NCBI GenBank assembly: GCA_015061365.1
Contig: SUWS01000014.1
Span: 1-52,834 of the forward strand
Origin: Lentimicrobiaceae bacterium
GTDB lineage: Bacteria; Bacteroidota; Bacteroidia; Bacteroidales; F082
Length of the DNA: 52,834 bases
Direction of reading: 5' to 3'
The notes beneath the pieces are model-generated. The model searched no databases. It was given only the letters and a program-made list of their open reading frames with translations, and had not been told where the DNA came from. Below are positions 42,805-51,342 of the stretch, one piece after another. The translations under genes and the position numbers were made by a program. Position 1 is the first letter of the stretch; the number at the start of each line of letters is the position of its first letter.

Positions 42805-44730
42805 TCACATCTCCAACTCCATCTGCTTATCTTCCCATCGATTCATAAGATTCTGAAGCTGATCTTTTTTCTTTCCGTAAGAATCGTACCAAGCATTATC
42901 GATATTAACATCAGGGAAATCGCTTGGCGACGACATAATCTTGTCCATCTCGGCGATTTCGTTTTCCAACGATTCAATCTGTTCTTCCAACTTCTTGATT
43001 TCTCGTTCGATGCGTTTTGTCTCCCTGTCGTTCTGCTTCTTCAATTCGTAATCTATCTTTCCTTGAGACACCTTACTTTCAACAGGTTGCGACTTCTGTT
43101 TCTTGTTAAGATCATCCAACTCTTTAAGTTTCTTCTCTTCAAGAAAGTCATAGATGTCGCCTATATATTCTTTGATATGAGGTTTCCTAAATTCATAAAC
43201 TTTGTTTGTCAATCCTTGCAAGAAGTCACGGTCGTGGGATACTATTATCAAAGTCCCGTCGAATTGTATGAGTGCCGACTTGAGGATGTCTTTAGAAAGC
43301 ATATCAAGGTGGTTGGTAGGTTCGTCGAGGATGAGAAGGTTGGTAGGGAAGAGAAGCATCTTTGCCAACGACAATCGCGCTTTCTCGCCGCCAGACAGAA
43401 CTTTCACCTTTTTATCTATAGCATCGCCACCGAACAGGAAAGCACCGAGAAGCGACTTCACCTTCACACGCATATCGCCTGTGGCAACGTCATCGAGAGT
43501 CTCGAAGACTGTCTTCTCAGGGTCCAACATATCTTGCTGGTTTTGGGCGTAATATCCTATCTTCACCTCGTGACCGAGTTTCACCTCTCCTTCATAATCC
43601 AAAACGCCAGCGATGATTTTGGATAACGTTGACTTGCCTTCACCATTACGTCCTACGAAAGCTATCTTCTCCCCTCTTGGAATCAGAAGGTTAATATTAT
43701 TTAAGATTTGTTTCTCACCGTATGATTTCGAGACATTATTTAATTCCAATGTAACCTTGCCGGAATGTGGTGCAGGAGGAAACTTGAAATGTATAGCCGA
43801 CTTATCTTGGTCATCGATTTGTACGACATCCATCTTCTCTAATTGTTTCACTCTCGACTGCACTTGTTTTGCCTTTGTAGCCTTATATCTGAAACGTTCG
43901 ATGAAAGCCTCAATTTCTTTAATCTCGCGTTGCTGGTTGTCGAAAGCTGCTTTCTGTATGTCGATGCGTTCCTCTCTTCTTTCGATAAATTCTGAATAGG
44001 AACATTTGTAATCGTAAATCTTAGCGCATGAAATCTCTATCGTTCTTATGGTGATGCGGTCGAGGAAAGCTCTGTCGTGCGACACCATGAAGATGGCTCC
44101 ATAATAATTTTTAAGAAAACTTTCTAACCATTGTATTGACTCGATGTCTAAGTGGTTAGTAGGTTCGTCGAGTAGCAGCAGTTTAGGTTTACGTAACAAA
44201 ATCTTAGCGAGTTCGACGCGCATCTGCCATCCGTTGCTGAACTCATTCATCGGACGTTGCATATCGTCGTGTTCGAAGCCGAGACCTATGAGAATCTGTT
44301 CGGCTTCGCCTTCTATGGAATGTCCGCCCATGATAGCGAGGCGTTCGTTGAGATGGCTCATCTTTTCGCAAAGACGTTGATACGAATCGCTTTCGTAATC
44401 TTCTCTGTCTGACAGCTCGTCTTGTAATTTTGCGAGACGGCGTTCAATCTCGTAATATTCTTCGAAAGCTGTCATTGCTTCGTCGAGGACGGTCTTTGTA
44501 CTATGAACGTTTTTCTCCTGGGGCAGATAACCTATCGTAACGTCGTCCGACATTATGACGTCGCCTTTTGAAGGTTGTTCAAGACCGCAGAGTAGCTTGA
44601 TGAGCGTTGTCTTTCCCGCTCCGTTTTTTCCGACGAGACCTATTCTGTCCTTCTCCCGAATCATGAAACTGATGTCGGTGAAGAGATCCTCGCCTGTAAA
44701 TTGCATGCTAAGATTTTGTATCGATATCAT
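42805..44730 (-). CDS. ABC-F family ATPase (ribosome-associated type)
   Basis: A 641-residue cytosolic protein with two ATP-binding cassettes and no membrane segment. I start at ATG 44730 (MISIQNLSMQFTGEDLF); the 15 codons upstream are repeat sequence. Cassette 1 has Walker A GLVGKNGAGKTT, an unusual signature FSNGWQMRVELAKILL and LLLLDEPTNHLD. Cassette 2 has VGRNGEGKST, signature LSGGEKARLSLAKML and LLILDEPTNHLDM. The inter-cassette linker is long and charged (ERRLAKL...), and the C-terminal ~90 residues are a coiled coil. ABC-F proteins act on the ribosome in translation control or antibiotic protection; the exact subfamily (EttA, Uup, YheS or YdiF type) is open. Confidence 0.93.
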   Translation of the reverse strand: MISIQNLSMQFTGEDLFTDISFMIREKDRIGLVGKNGAGKTTLIKLLCGLEQPSKGDVIMSDDVTIGYLPQEKNVHSTKTVLDEAMTAFEEYYEIERRLAKLQDELSDREDYESDSYQRLCEKMSHLNERLAIMGGHSIEGEAEQILIGLGFEHDDMQRPMNEFSNGWQMRVELAKILLRKPKLLLLDEPTNHLDIESIQWLESFLKNYYGAIFMVSHDRAFLDRITIRTIEISCAKIYDYKCSYSEFIERREERIDIQKAAFDNQQREIKEIEAFIERFRYKATKAKQVQSRVKQLEKMDVVQIDDQDKSAIHFKFPPAPHSGKVTLELNNVSKSYGEKQILNNINLLIPRGEKIAFVGRNGEGKSTLSKIIAGVLDYEGEVKLGHEVKIGYYAQNQQDMLDPEKTVFETLDDVATGDMRVKVKSLLGAFLFGGDAIDKKVKVLSGGEKARLSLAKMLLFPTNLLILDEPTNHLDMLSKDILKSALIQFDGTLIIVSHDRDFLQGLTNKVYEFRKPHIKEYIGDIYDFLEEKKLKELDDLNKKQKSQPVESKVSQGKIDYELKKQNDRETKRIEREIKKLEEQIESLENEIAEMDKIMSSPSDFPDVNIDNAWYDSYGKKKDQLQNLMNRWEDKQMELEM

Positions 44731-44734
44731 AATG

Positions 44735-44779
44735 CAAAGATAAATAAAAGTCAACAGACAACGGACAACAGACAACGGA
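44735..44779 (-). promoter_or_regulatory. ABC-F promoter in a (GTTGTCC/GTTGTCT) repeat
   Basis: On the minus strand TATCTTTG (44742-44735) is a perfect -7 box, only 4 bp from the start codon, so the transcript would be nearly leaderless. The 34 bp at 44779-44746 equal 4960-4993 upstream of fucP. Confidence 0.6.
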
Positions 44780-44866
44780 TTTTTTTAAATCTGAGAATCT
44801 GAAAACTTGAGAATCTGAGAAAATTGTTGAACTAAGAACCTTGCGTCCCTGCTACCTTATGACTTC

Positions 44867-45430
44867 TCAGATTAGTCCTAAGAGTCCTTTCACTAATATG
44901 ATTCCTGCGAAGATGGAGTTAAGAAGGCTGTTCAGGGTGAGTTTCATCTTGGAAAATGGTATTGCCATCGAGATGAGTGACCATACGAATCCTGCTCCAA
45001 TTAATATAAAAGGTGTCATGTTTTGGAATAAAGGCATGAAGTCAGCCATGAGACCGACGATGAATGCGTTTATACCTAAGGCTATCGAAAGTAATAATGA
45101 TTGTTTCTTGTTATGTATTAGATAAAGGTTCTCACCGTTTCTGATTTTCAGTGTGTCGATAAGCATTCTGAATGAGACAGAAAAACAAAGTGCCAACACC
45201 ACCCATGTCGAGAGTCTCTCTAAAAGATGCATGAAAGTTCCACCGAGCATAGTGCCGAGAAGATACATCACGCCTTGCCCAGATGCAAGAATCAAAGCGA
45301 ATACGAGATTACGACCGAGATTACGTTCTTTGACTGTTGTCAATTGTTCATTGTCGACTATGTTAAACGCTGTCGATGCTATCGCGACTGGAAATGTCAG
45401 TGCTATTATGAAGAGGATATTGAGGAACAT
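44867..45430 (-). CDS. mntP: MntP-family manganese efflux pump
   Basis: A 187-residue inner-membrane protein with about six hydrophobic segments and the normal length for MntP. The two halves carry the acidic/Asn-containing family motifs (TFPVAIASTAFNIVDNEQ; IALGINAFIVGLMADFMP). MntP exports Mn2+ when it is in excess. No yybP-ykoY riboswitch fits in the short upstream gap. The conserved Asp of the usual first DA/FAVS motif is not obvious, so a related exporter is possible. Confidence 0.65.
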   Translation of the reverse strand: MFLNILFIIALTFPVAIASTAFNIVDNEQLTTVKERNLGRNLVFALILASGQGVMYLLGTMLGGTFMHLLERLSTWVVLALCFSVSFRMLIDTLKIRNGENLYLIHNKKQSLLLSIALGINAFIVGLMADFMPLFQNMTPFILIGAGFVWSLISMAIPFSKMKLTLNSLLNSIFAGIILVKGLLGLI

Positions 45431-45439
45431 TTTTTTAAC

Positions 45440-45507
45440 TTGAGAAATTGAAAATCTGAAAACCTGAAAGTTATTTTTCAGATTCTCAGATTCTCATATT
45501 TTCAGAT
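45440..45507 (-). terminator. Hairpin of (AATCTGA) heptads after tnaA
   Basis: GAAAATCTGAAAAC and TTTTTCAGATTCTCAGATT face each other around a short centre (45450-45507). The minus strand ends in a T-rich run (AGTTAAAAAAATG is its far side). It probably ends the tnaA transcript. Confidence 0.5.
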
Positions 45508-45511
45508 TTAA

Positions 45512-46888
45512 TTATTTAATAGGTTCCAAATGAACTGTGAAGTGACGCATGAGTTCTGTTTCCCATGTGATACGTACGCCGTGTTTGATTTCTTCGCGGC
45601 GGTCGTAAACGTTCTTCAAAGCTGCTGCGATAACATCCATGTGGTTGTTAGTATAGACGCGGCGAGCGATGCAGAGACGGAGGAGATCCAATCCGCCGAA
45701 ACGGTTTTCGCGTGTGACAGGGTCACGGTCGGCGAGGATGTAACCGATTTCGCAGCCACGGATACCAGCTTCTAAGTAAAGTTCGATAGCGAGTGTCTGT
45801 GCTGGGAACTCTTCTTTAGGAACGTTGGTGAGAACGCGGTCAGCATCGACGAAGATAGCGTGGCCACCGACAGGACGTTGGTAAGGGATGCCGTATTCGT
45901 CTAACTTAGCTGCAAGATATTGAACTTGTTTGATACGTGTTTCGATGTTGTCTAATTCTGTGTTTTCGTCGAGACCTACTGCGAGAGCGTCCATGTCACG
46001 ACCGTTCATACCGCCGTATGTGAGGAAGCCTTCGAATGGGATGCAGAAACGTTTTGCACCTTCGTACCAATCTTCGTGACGTGTAGCGATGAAACCACCC
46101 ATATTCACGATACCGTCTTTCTTAGCTGACATTGTCATACCGTCGGCATATTGATACATTTCCTTAACGATTTCTTTGATAGTCTTATCGGCATAACCAG
46201 CTTCGCGTGTCTTGATGAAGTAAGCGTTTTCAACGAAACGAGCTGAGTCGAAGATGACGCGTTTGTTATATTTGTCGGCAACAGCGCGAACTTCGCGGAG
46301 GTTCTGCATTGATACAGGTTGGCCGCCAGCTGTGTTGTTTGTAACAGTAACTATTACGAAAGGAACTTTCTCAGCGTTTTCAGCGAGTACTTTTTCAAGT
46401 TTCTTAGGGTCGACATTACCTTTGAAAGGAACTTCAAGTTGAGTGTCTTTTGCTTCGTCTATTGTGCAGTCGACTGCGAAAGCTTTACGGCTCTCGATGT
46501 GACCTTTTGTTGTGTCGAAGTGTGAGTTACCAGGAACGATGTCGCCGTTTTTCACTAAGTGGCTGAAGAGAACGTTTTCAGCAGCACGACCTTGGTGTGT
46601 TGGGATGACATATTCGAAGCCGGTGAGGCGTGTGATGACTTCTTTAAGACGGAAGAATGAAGATGAACCAGCGTAGCTTTCGTCGCCCATCATCATGGCA
46701 GCCCATTGACGGTCGCTCATAGCGCCTGTACCTGAGTCTGTCAAGCAGTCGATATAGACTTGATCTGCTTTGAGGTTGAACAAATTGTAATGAGCTTCTT
46801 TCATCCATTGTTCGCGTTCTTCGCGAGTGCTTTTCTTGATGGGTTCTACCATCTTAATTTTCCAAGATTCTGCAAATGGTAATTCCAT
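45512..46888 (-). CDS. tnaA: Tryptophanase (tryptophan indole-lyase)
   Basis: A 458-residue PLP enzyme that splits L-tryptophan to indole, pyruvate and ammonia. The PLP lysine lies in MTMSAKKDG (Lys257). PTHQGRAAEN, SHFDTTKGH and TNNTAGGQPVS are shared motifs. Tyrosine phenol-lyase is the main alternative. The tail MRHFTVHL (His449) has the His found in tryptophanases where tyrosine phenol-lyases have Phe, and GCEIGYILADRD keeps EIG where tyrosine phenol-lyase has the phenol-binding Arg, so tryptophanase is preferred. It has a strong promoter and a ~200-nt leader with a small ORF, which suggests regulated expression. No tryptophan permease gene is adjacent. Confidence 0.93.
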   Translation of the reverse strand: MELPFAESWKIKMVEPIKKSTREEREQWMKEAHYNLFNLKADQVYIDCLTDSGTGAMSDRQWAAMMMGDESYAGSSSFFRLKEVITRLTGFEYVIPTHQGRAAENVLFSHLVKNGDIVPGNSHFDTTKGHIESRKAFAVDCTIDEAKDTQLEVPFKGNVDPKKLEKVLAENAEKVPFVIVTVTNNTAGGQPVSMQNLREVRAVADKYNKRVIFDSARFVENAYFIKTREAGYADKTIKEIVKEMYQYADGMTMSAKKDGIVNMGGFIATRHEDWYEGAKRFCIPFEGFLTYGGMNGRDMDALAVGLDENTELDNIETRIKQVQYLAAKLDEYGIPYQRPVGGHAIFVDADRVLTNVPKEEFPAQTLAIELYLEAGIRGCEIGYILADRDPVTRENRFGGLDLLRLCIARRVYTNNHMDVIAAALKNVYDRREEIKHGVRITWETELMRHFTVHLEPIK

Positions 46889-47008
46889 GATTTTATTTTT
46901 TTATTTATGTTAATAATTTGTGAATTCTTTTTTTTATTTGGTTTAAGGTTTAAGGCTTAAAGATTAAGGTCGAATTTACATTAAACCTTACACATCAAAC
47001 CCTAAACA

Positions 47009-47024
47009 ACAGATTAAAATCTGT
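47009..47024. promoter_or_regulatory. Perfect 16-bp palindrome in the tnaA leader
   Basis: ACAGATTAAAATCTGT; the stop codon of the leader ORF lies in its middle. As RNA it makes a short hairpin; as DNA it could be an operator. Confidence 0.5.
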
Positions 47025-47076
47025 CGCGTTCTTTGAGGTTCAAGTATGTATATTTTTCAAGCAAATGAAAAGTCAT
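47014..47076 (-). CDS. Putative 20-residue tnaA leader peptide
   Basis: ATG at 47076 starts the peptide MTFHLLEKYTYLNLKERDRF, ending in TAA (47016-47014). It begins about 13 nt after the predicted transcription start and ends 125 nt before tnaA. It contains no Trp, unlike E. coli TnaC, so a copy of that mechanism is unlikely. Another stalling or coupling mechanism, or chance, is possible. A two-codon ORF (ATG TTA TGA) precedes it. Confidence 0.4.
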   Translation of the reverse strand: MTFHLLEKYTYLNLKERDRF

Positions 47077-47095
47077 AACATCTTTTTTGAGACTT

Positions 47096-47125
47096 CAAAG
47101 TTACAAAAGATTTTTTTAATTTCAA
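47096..47125 (-). promoter_or_regulatory. tnaA promoter
   Basis: On the minus strand TTG (47125-47123), exactly 19 nt, TAACTTTG (47103-47096): an ideal Bacteroidetes promoter. The leader to the tnaA ATG is about 200 nt and includes (CCTTAAA) heptads. Confidence 0.75.
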
Positions 47126-47231
47126 TGATATTTTTAAAGATTTTTTATCATCGAATGACATAATTCATAAATCAGCAGCAAGTCTCAGTTAAGATGTATT
47201 TCAAGCCTTTGGTCATAAAGTACACATTTAA

Positions 47232-48284
47232 TCACAACAAACTCCTTATCTCCACTTCCGTCAAGCCAGTAACATCTATAATAAGGTCAATATTTGCTCC
47301 AGACGAAATAAGTTTTTTCACTATCTGAGCCTTAGCATTTCTCATACCTTCAGCCAACCCCTCTTCTCGTCCTTTCACCAAACCTTCCTCTCTTCCTTTC
47401 GCCAAACCTTCCTCTCGTCCTTTCTCCATGCCTTCAGCCAAACCTTCTTCCCTTCCTTTTTCTAAGCCTTCCGACAATCCCTTCTCCATACCTTTCAGCA
47501 TACCTTCAAGCATACCTTCTTTGCGTCCCATCTCCCTGCCTTCCAACAAGCCTTCGCCTCTCGAGGTATAGATATTGTCTCTCAATATCACCGTGTTATC
47601 CAAATGACGGTAATATGCCGACAGCTCACCTTTGCTCATCATCGCCAACTTCAATTTCTCTCTCGCTTCCGACAATCCCGGTGCGGTAGAATCTTGAGGT
47701 ATGTCGCCGGTGCTAAGATAATACATCCATTCTTCCAATAAATTAGACGGCTTTTCATTAAAATCGTTAGCCTTTAGAATATAATATTCAGGATATAACT
47801 CACTGACGGCATCGACATTGAACTTCTGACGCTGGAACGGACTGAGATTAAGAACCTCTCCCGTATTAACTCCCAAAAACTCAGTCTTGCCATGATACAG
47901 ATAATCCTTGCCCTGACCTAAATCGAAATAGACGATATTGACACTGTATATCTTCTTTATATTTTGATAGCCTTCTCCTCTATTAATATATTCCGTCACT
48001 AATTTAGAGACACCGAACAGCATCCTCTGAAAATAAGCGTATTCGTCGTTGTTCTGTACCTCGATGATAAACAGCTCGCCTCTGCTGTTCTCGGCGAGAA
48101 TATCGACACGGTTATACTTGTCTAACTCGTCTTCCTGGTTACTCTCGCTTTCCAAAAGTCTGTTGATAGTGATTTTCTCTTTGAATAAGGTCGTGAGCAG
48201 ACCTTCCAAGATTGCGTAATTGGACTTGTCGCGAAGCATGCGCTTCATAGCCCAATCGAATCTGATATACTTCTTCTTTTCCAT
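47232..48284 (-). CDS. PD-(D/E)XK nuclease-family 'transposase/Rpn-like' protein, long-repeat copy
   Basis: A 350-residue protein of the PDDEXK_2 (Rpn-like/putative transposase) group. The nuclease core is NRVDILAENSRGELFIIEVQ: Asp61, Glu75 and Gln77 fit D-(n)-ExQ. WAMKRMLRDKSNYAILEGLL is the usual N-terminus. From about residue 245 a four-residue periodicity (EGxxKGxx: GREEGLAEGMEKGREEGLAK...) forms a charged helix of about 70 residues, and the end is VTGLTEVEIRSLL. A paralogue at 51343 is over 95% identical but 12 residues shorter in this repeat. No terminal inverted repeats are visible, so mobility is not shown. Confidence 0.85.
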   Translation of the reverse strand: MEKKKYIRFDWAMKRMLRDKSNYAILEGLLTTLFKEKITINRLLESESNQEDELDKYNRVDILAENSRGELFIIEVQNNDEYAYFQRMLFGVSKLVTEYINRGEGYQNIKKIYSVNIVYFDLGQGKDYLYHGKTEFLGVNTGEVLNLSPFQRQKFNVDAVSELYPEYYILKANDFNEKPSNLLEEWMYYLSTGDIPQDSTAPGLSEAREKLKLAMMSKGELSAYYRHLDNTVILRDNIYTSRGEGLLEGREMGRKEGMLEGMLKGMEKGLSEGLEKGREEGLAEGMEKGREEGLAKGREEGLVKGREEGLAEGMRNAKAQIVKKLISSGANIDLIIDVTGLTEVEIRSLL

Positions 48285-48330
48285 AAATTATGATTTTTAA
48301 ACTCTATGCAAATATAATAAGATTTCCATA

Positions 48331-48380
48331 AAAAAACACGTCAACCACAACTTATTTTTTGTGATTGACGCGTGTTTTAT
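48331..48380. terminator. Bidirectional terminator between a FISUMP gene and the PD-(D/E)XK gene
   Basis: AAAACACGTCAACCAC (48333-48348) pairs with GTGATTGACGCGTGTTTT (48361-48378), allowing two mismatches. It ends the minus-strand gene at 48394. Confidence 0.75.
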
Positions 48381-48393
48381 TTACAATTATCGA

Positions 48394-50703
48394 TTATTCC
48401 GAGACAGCACGGATAGTAAGACCCATATATCTAGAACCACCAGAATACATTGCTCCACCACTATTCAAATAAATTGTTTCTGCTGTATAAGTATATTCAG
48501 AAGGAGGATTAGGATAGTTATCAGTATAAGCAGGCGTAGATGACCAATATTGACCAACATATCCAGCGTTACTAAGTCCTAGACTTCCATCAGAATATCC
48601 AGCGGCAGGGAGGAAGATATAACGTCCGTTAGGTCCTGTAAACTTGATACCATTGACACCGCTTACAGTTACCCATTCCTGTTCGCAATTATTCATTAAT
48701 TCGAGCATCTGATTCCATGTAGGCATCTTCCATGTGCTTCCCCACAAGGCTGTAGCTGCGTCATATTCAGGTTTGCCAGCAATATTGCCCAATTCAACAC
48801 CATCAGTAGCACAGTTATCTTCGGTATATTCTCCATGAGCAAAAGTTGTCGTCATACCCCAAGCATAGTAATTACCATACCCTTCAGGTGAAGTCGCACC
48901 TACATTGTACGTTGCCCATTTCAAGCCAGAAGGCAGACCTAAGTCTATATAATCATAACCGTTGATTTGACCATCAGCAGACTGTGACAAAGTAGTGAAT
49001 TCAGTTCGTTCGCCGTATGTCACTAATCCACACTCTGACCTAACGTATGCCCATACATAGTAAGTGGTGTTAGATCTAAGACCTGTTATATAAGAAGTAT
49101 AAGTACCTGTACCGGCACCATCATTAGTGTATGTATTATCACTGAAATACAGTTCGTCAATATCTGGAGAGGTACTCCAGCATACGCCTCTTTCAGTTAT
49201 TTCAAAACCATTATCGTTTATAACATTACCGCCACATATAGCTGTATTTTGTCCGACATTGCTTATCTCATTTGTTGTAACAAAAGCATATTGATATTCA
49301 GGAGTCTCGAAACCACCTCCTGAGACAGGACGTATGGAGAAACCATTATGGCGGGATTCCCACGAGTGATATGAGACTCCACCGTTCAAATCGACATAGT
49401 ATGCATATCCGTCTGTGCCATCTTCTGATGGTGTTGAAGTCCAGATTGTACAAGCTGGCAAGAAGATATGATTGCCATTTGTTCCAATAAATTTGTAACC
49501 TTCTACACCATTTTGCGATGTCGATTCCCATCCGCAATTCTCAAACAACTCAACAAATTCTGATCGTTTTGGCATTCTCCATTCACTTCCGAAATTAACT
49601 GTGGCTGCATCTAATTTAGTATTGCCAGCAATGTCGTTGAAATATTTACCGTATGTGTAGCTGTTTTCTAATGTATATTCATATTTTGTTTCAGACTCGC
49701 CCCAAGCGTAAAGGCTGCCAGCTTCTTCAGGAGAGGATGCGCCCACATTGCAGGTAGCCCAAAATAATCCAGAAGGCAGACCTAAGTCAACAAATGCATT
49801 TCCATTAATAATGGAGTTGTCTTCCCATTTTAAGGTACCGATGGATACTTCCGAGATATATTTATAATAGAAATTGCTTGCCACTATACCGTCTCTGAAA
49901 GTATATTTTTCCCAGTTGTCGTTTTCAATATCTACATTGTCATTAGCATTAGGCAGCAACACCACGAACGACTCACTCAGGTTGTCATTTTCACCTTCAA
50001 TATTAATGACAGAAGTTTCATTGTCGACGATAAACTTATATTCTCCGTCGGTATATTCGAGTGAATAATCTGTTCCAATAATTGCAGAGCCTTTAAGTTT
50101 TGTGGTTTCGCTCAGATCCATATATGCTATCGCCATCTGATTCTTCAATGTTCCGTTTAATGGGAGAGTGAAACTGCCGTCGCTTTCCAATGTGGCGGTG
50201 ACTTCAGCTTTAGCTATATGATAAAAGCCCAAATCGGAAAGGCTGCCGCTTTGATTAGCAATACTTCCATCAATTTTTGTTATCATACCAGCAGACTCTG
50301 TCGTAGAGACGTATGAAGTTTCACCGAGAGTATGTGAATTACCGAAATACCAAACTTCGTAGGTCTCGCCATCGACGAGTATCGTTTCATCTACTTCTCC
50401 TTCAAAAGCGAGGATATTGGATTCCAAAGGATTATCAGTTGAAAGTTCTACTATCTGAGCTTTAGTCTCGTGATTGACGGCGAGGTAGATGCGTTCTGTA
50501 CCTGCGCTCCATTTTATCGAGCCGTCGGTGAGAAGATTAGTGAAGTCTGATTTTTCACCTTTATCACCGCCCATAGGAATTTCACATTTTATCCTTACCT
50601 TTTTCACATCGGTATTAGTGTCAGTGTCATTATTATTTTCTTTTTTGCATTGTGTGAACAATACCATCATCAATGCGAGTAGGATTGTTGTTATTCTTTT
50701 CAT
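48394..50703 (-). CDS. Lipoprotein with a fimbrillin-like N-terminus and two FISUMP domains
   Basis: A 769-residue protein with lipoprotein signal MKRITTILLALMMVLFTQC. The first ~290 residues resemble fimbrillin/Mfa-like folds (SIKWSAGTERIYLAVNHETK, VDGETYEVWYFGNSHTLGET, ESFVVLLPNAND). FISUMP 1 is at about 303-460 (AFVDLGLPSGLFWATCNVGA ... FSIRPVSGG). A fibronectin-III-like module is at about 468-565 (ENTAICGG-type GGNVINDNGFEITERGVCWS). FISUMP 2 is at about 581-769 (YIDLGLPSGLKWATYNVGAT ... GLTIRAVSE). It is a larger relative of the protein at 39164. It follows the small repeat protein by about 50 bp, possibly in one operon. It is likely surface-exposed; binding partner unknown. Confidence 0.82.
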   Translation of the reverse strand: MKRITTILLALMMVLFTQCKKENNNDTDTNTDVKKVRIKCEIPMGGDKGEKSDFTNLLTDGSIKWSAGTERIYLAVNHETKAQIVELSTDNPLESNILAFEGEVDETILVDGETYEVWYFGNSHTLGETSYVSTTESAGMITKIDGSIANQSGSLSDLGFYHIAKAEVTATLESDGSFTLPLNGTLKNQMAIAYMDLSETTKLKGSAIIGTDYSLEYTDGEYKFIVDNETSVINIEGENDNLSESFVVLLPNANDNVDIENDNWEKYTFRDGIVASNFYYKYISEVSIGTLKWEDNSIINGNAFVDLGLPSGLFWATCNVGASSPEEAGSLYAWGESETKYEYTLENSYTYGKYFNDIAGNTKLDAATVNFGSEWRMPKRSEFVELFENCGWESTSQNGVEGYKFIGTNGNHIFLPACTIWTSTPSEDGTDGYAYYVDLNGGVSYHSWESRHNGFSIRPVSGGGFETPEYQYAFVTTNEISNVGQNTAICGGNVINDNGFEITERGVCWSTSPDIDELYFSDNTYTNDGAGTGTYTSYITGLRSNTTYYVWAYVRSECGLVTYGERTEFTTLSQSADGQINGYDYIDLGLPSGLKWATYNVGATSPEGYGNYYAWGMTTTFAHGEYTEDNCATDGVELGNIAGKPEYDAATALWGSTWKMPTWNQMLELMNNCEQEWVTVSGVNGIKFTGPNGRYIFLPAAGYSDGSLGLSNAGYVGQYWSSTPAYTDNYPNPPSEYTYTAETIYLNSGGAMYSGGSRYMGLTIRAVSE

Positions 50704-50753
50704 AGTTTTAAGTTTTAAGCTTTGAGCCTTGAGCTATGAACCAAGGCCGATTA

Positions 50754-51164
50754 TTAATAATTATTACTTTTCTTACTTTTATAATGTTCTATGGATATAA
50801 GCTCATCGCTCATTGCTTTTCTTTTTCTCCAAAGCAAAGCGAAGCCTGTCAGAAGCAGTAATCCGCTACCGAGAGGAACTCCGTCGGGATTTCCAGTAAA
50901 ATTGTCAAAGAAAAAACCGTTACCTCCGGCGCCATTGAAGTCGTCAAAGTCGAAACCATTACCACCGCTGCCGTTGAATCCGCCAAAGTAAAAGCCGTTA
51001 CCTTGTGTTCCGTTAAAATCATCGAAGCTAAAGCCATGAGAGTTTGGGTCGCGTCGTGTTTCTACACCATTGAAATAGGCATCACCCTGAGCATGAGATT
51101 CCGTTGTCACAAACACAAGAAAACTCAGCATAAAAGTCATCACAATAATTTTCTTTCGCATCAT
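50754..51164 (-). CDS. Small exported repeat protein with a PEP-CTERM-like anchor
   Basis: A 136-residue protein; ATG 51164 and ATG 51161 are both possible starts. The signal peptide ends at ESHAQ (about residue 26). Four 13-residue repeats follow at about 44-95: FSFDDFNGTQGNG, FYFGGFNGSGGNG, FDFDDFNGAGGNG, FFFDNFTGNPDG. Then comes a tripartite end: VPLGSG, a hydrophobic stretch LLLLTGFALLW and basic RKRK, with an unusual further 20-residue tail. The short motif + helix + basic cluster is like PEP-CTERM/exosortase-type or rhombosortase-type signals. No exosortase gene is in the window. The repeats are Phe/Asp/Gly-rich, like self-assembling adhesive peptides. Function unknown. Confidence 0.7.
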   Translation of the reverse strand: MMRKKIIVMTFMLSFLVFVTTESHAQGDAYFNGVETRRDPNSHGFSFDDFNGTQGNGFYFGGFNGSGGNGFDFDDFNGAGGNGFFFDNFTGNPDGVPLGSGLLLLTGFALLWRKRKAMSDELISIEHYKSKKSNNY

Positions 51165-51210
51165 TAGTGTTTTAGAATTAAATTAGATAATAATTAAAAT
51201 TTTAGTTCTA

Positions 51211-51241
51211 CAAATTTAATAACTCCATGACCTTTACGCAA
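51211..51241 (-). promoter_or_regulatory. Promoter of the small repeat protein
   Basis: On the minus strand TTG (51241-51239), 20 nt, TAAATTTG (51218-51211). The leader is about 45 nt. Confidence 0.65.
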
Positions 51242-51281
51242 TAAGTAATATTACGTATTTTATTGAAAATATGACATTAAT

Positions 51282-51315
51282 AAAAAAGTCCCGGAATATA
51301 AATCCCGAGACTTTT
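51282..51315 (-). terminator. Terminator after the second PD-(D/E)XK gene
   Basis: On the minus strand AAAAGTCTCGGG-ATTTATATT-CCGGGACTTTTTT forms a stem with one bulge and a T-run. Confidence 0.75.
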
Positions 51316-51342
51316 CTGGTTATTGAACACTATTACATTTAA

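Noticed and set aside
45431..45511. yybP-ykoY manganese riboswitch before mntP
   Set aside because: The ~80-bp gap is filled with AATCTGA heptads and shows none of the conserved riboswitch core.
45512..46888. Tyrosine phenol-lyase instead of tryptophanase
   Set aside because: His449 in MRHFT and EIG instead of the phenol-binding Arg are tryptophanase features.
47232..48284. Calling the PD-(D/E)XK genes insertion sequences
   Set aside because: No terminal inverted repeats or target duplications could be found at either copy; only the gene and short flanks are shared.
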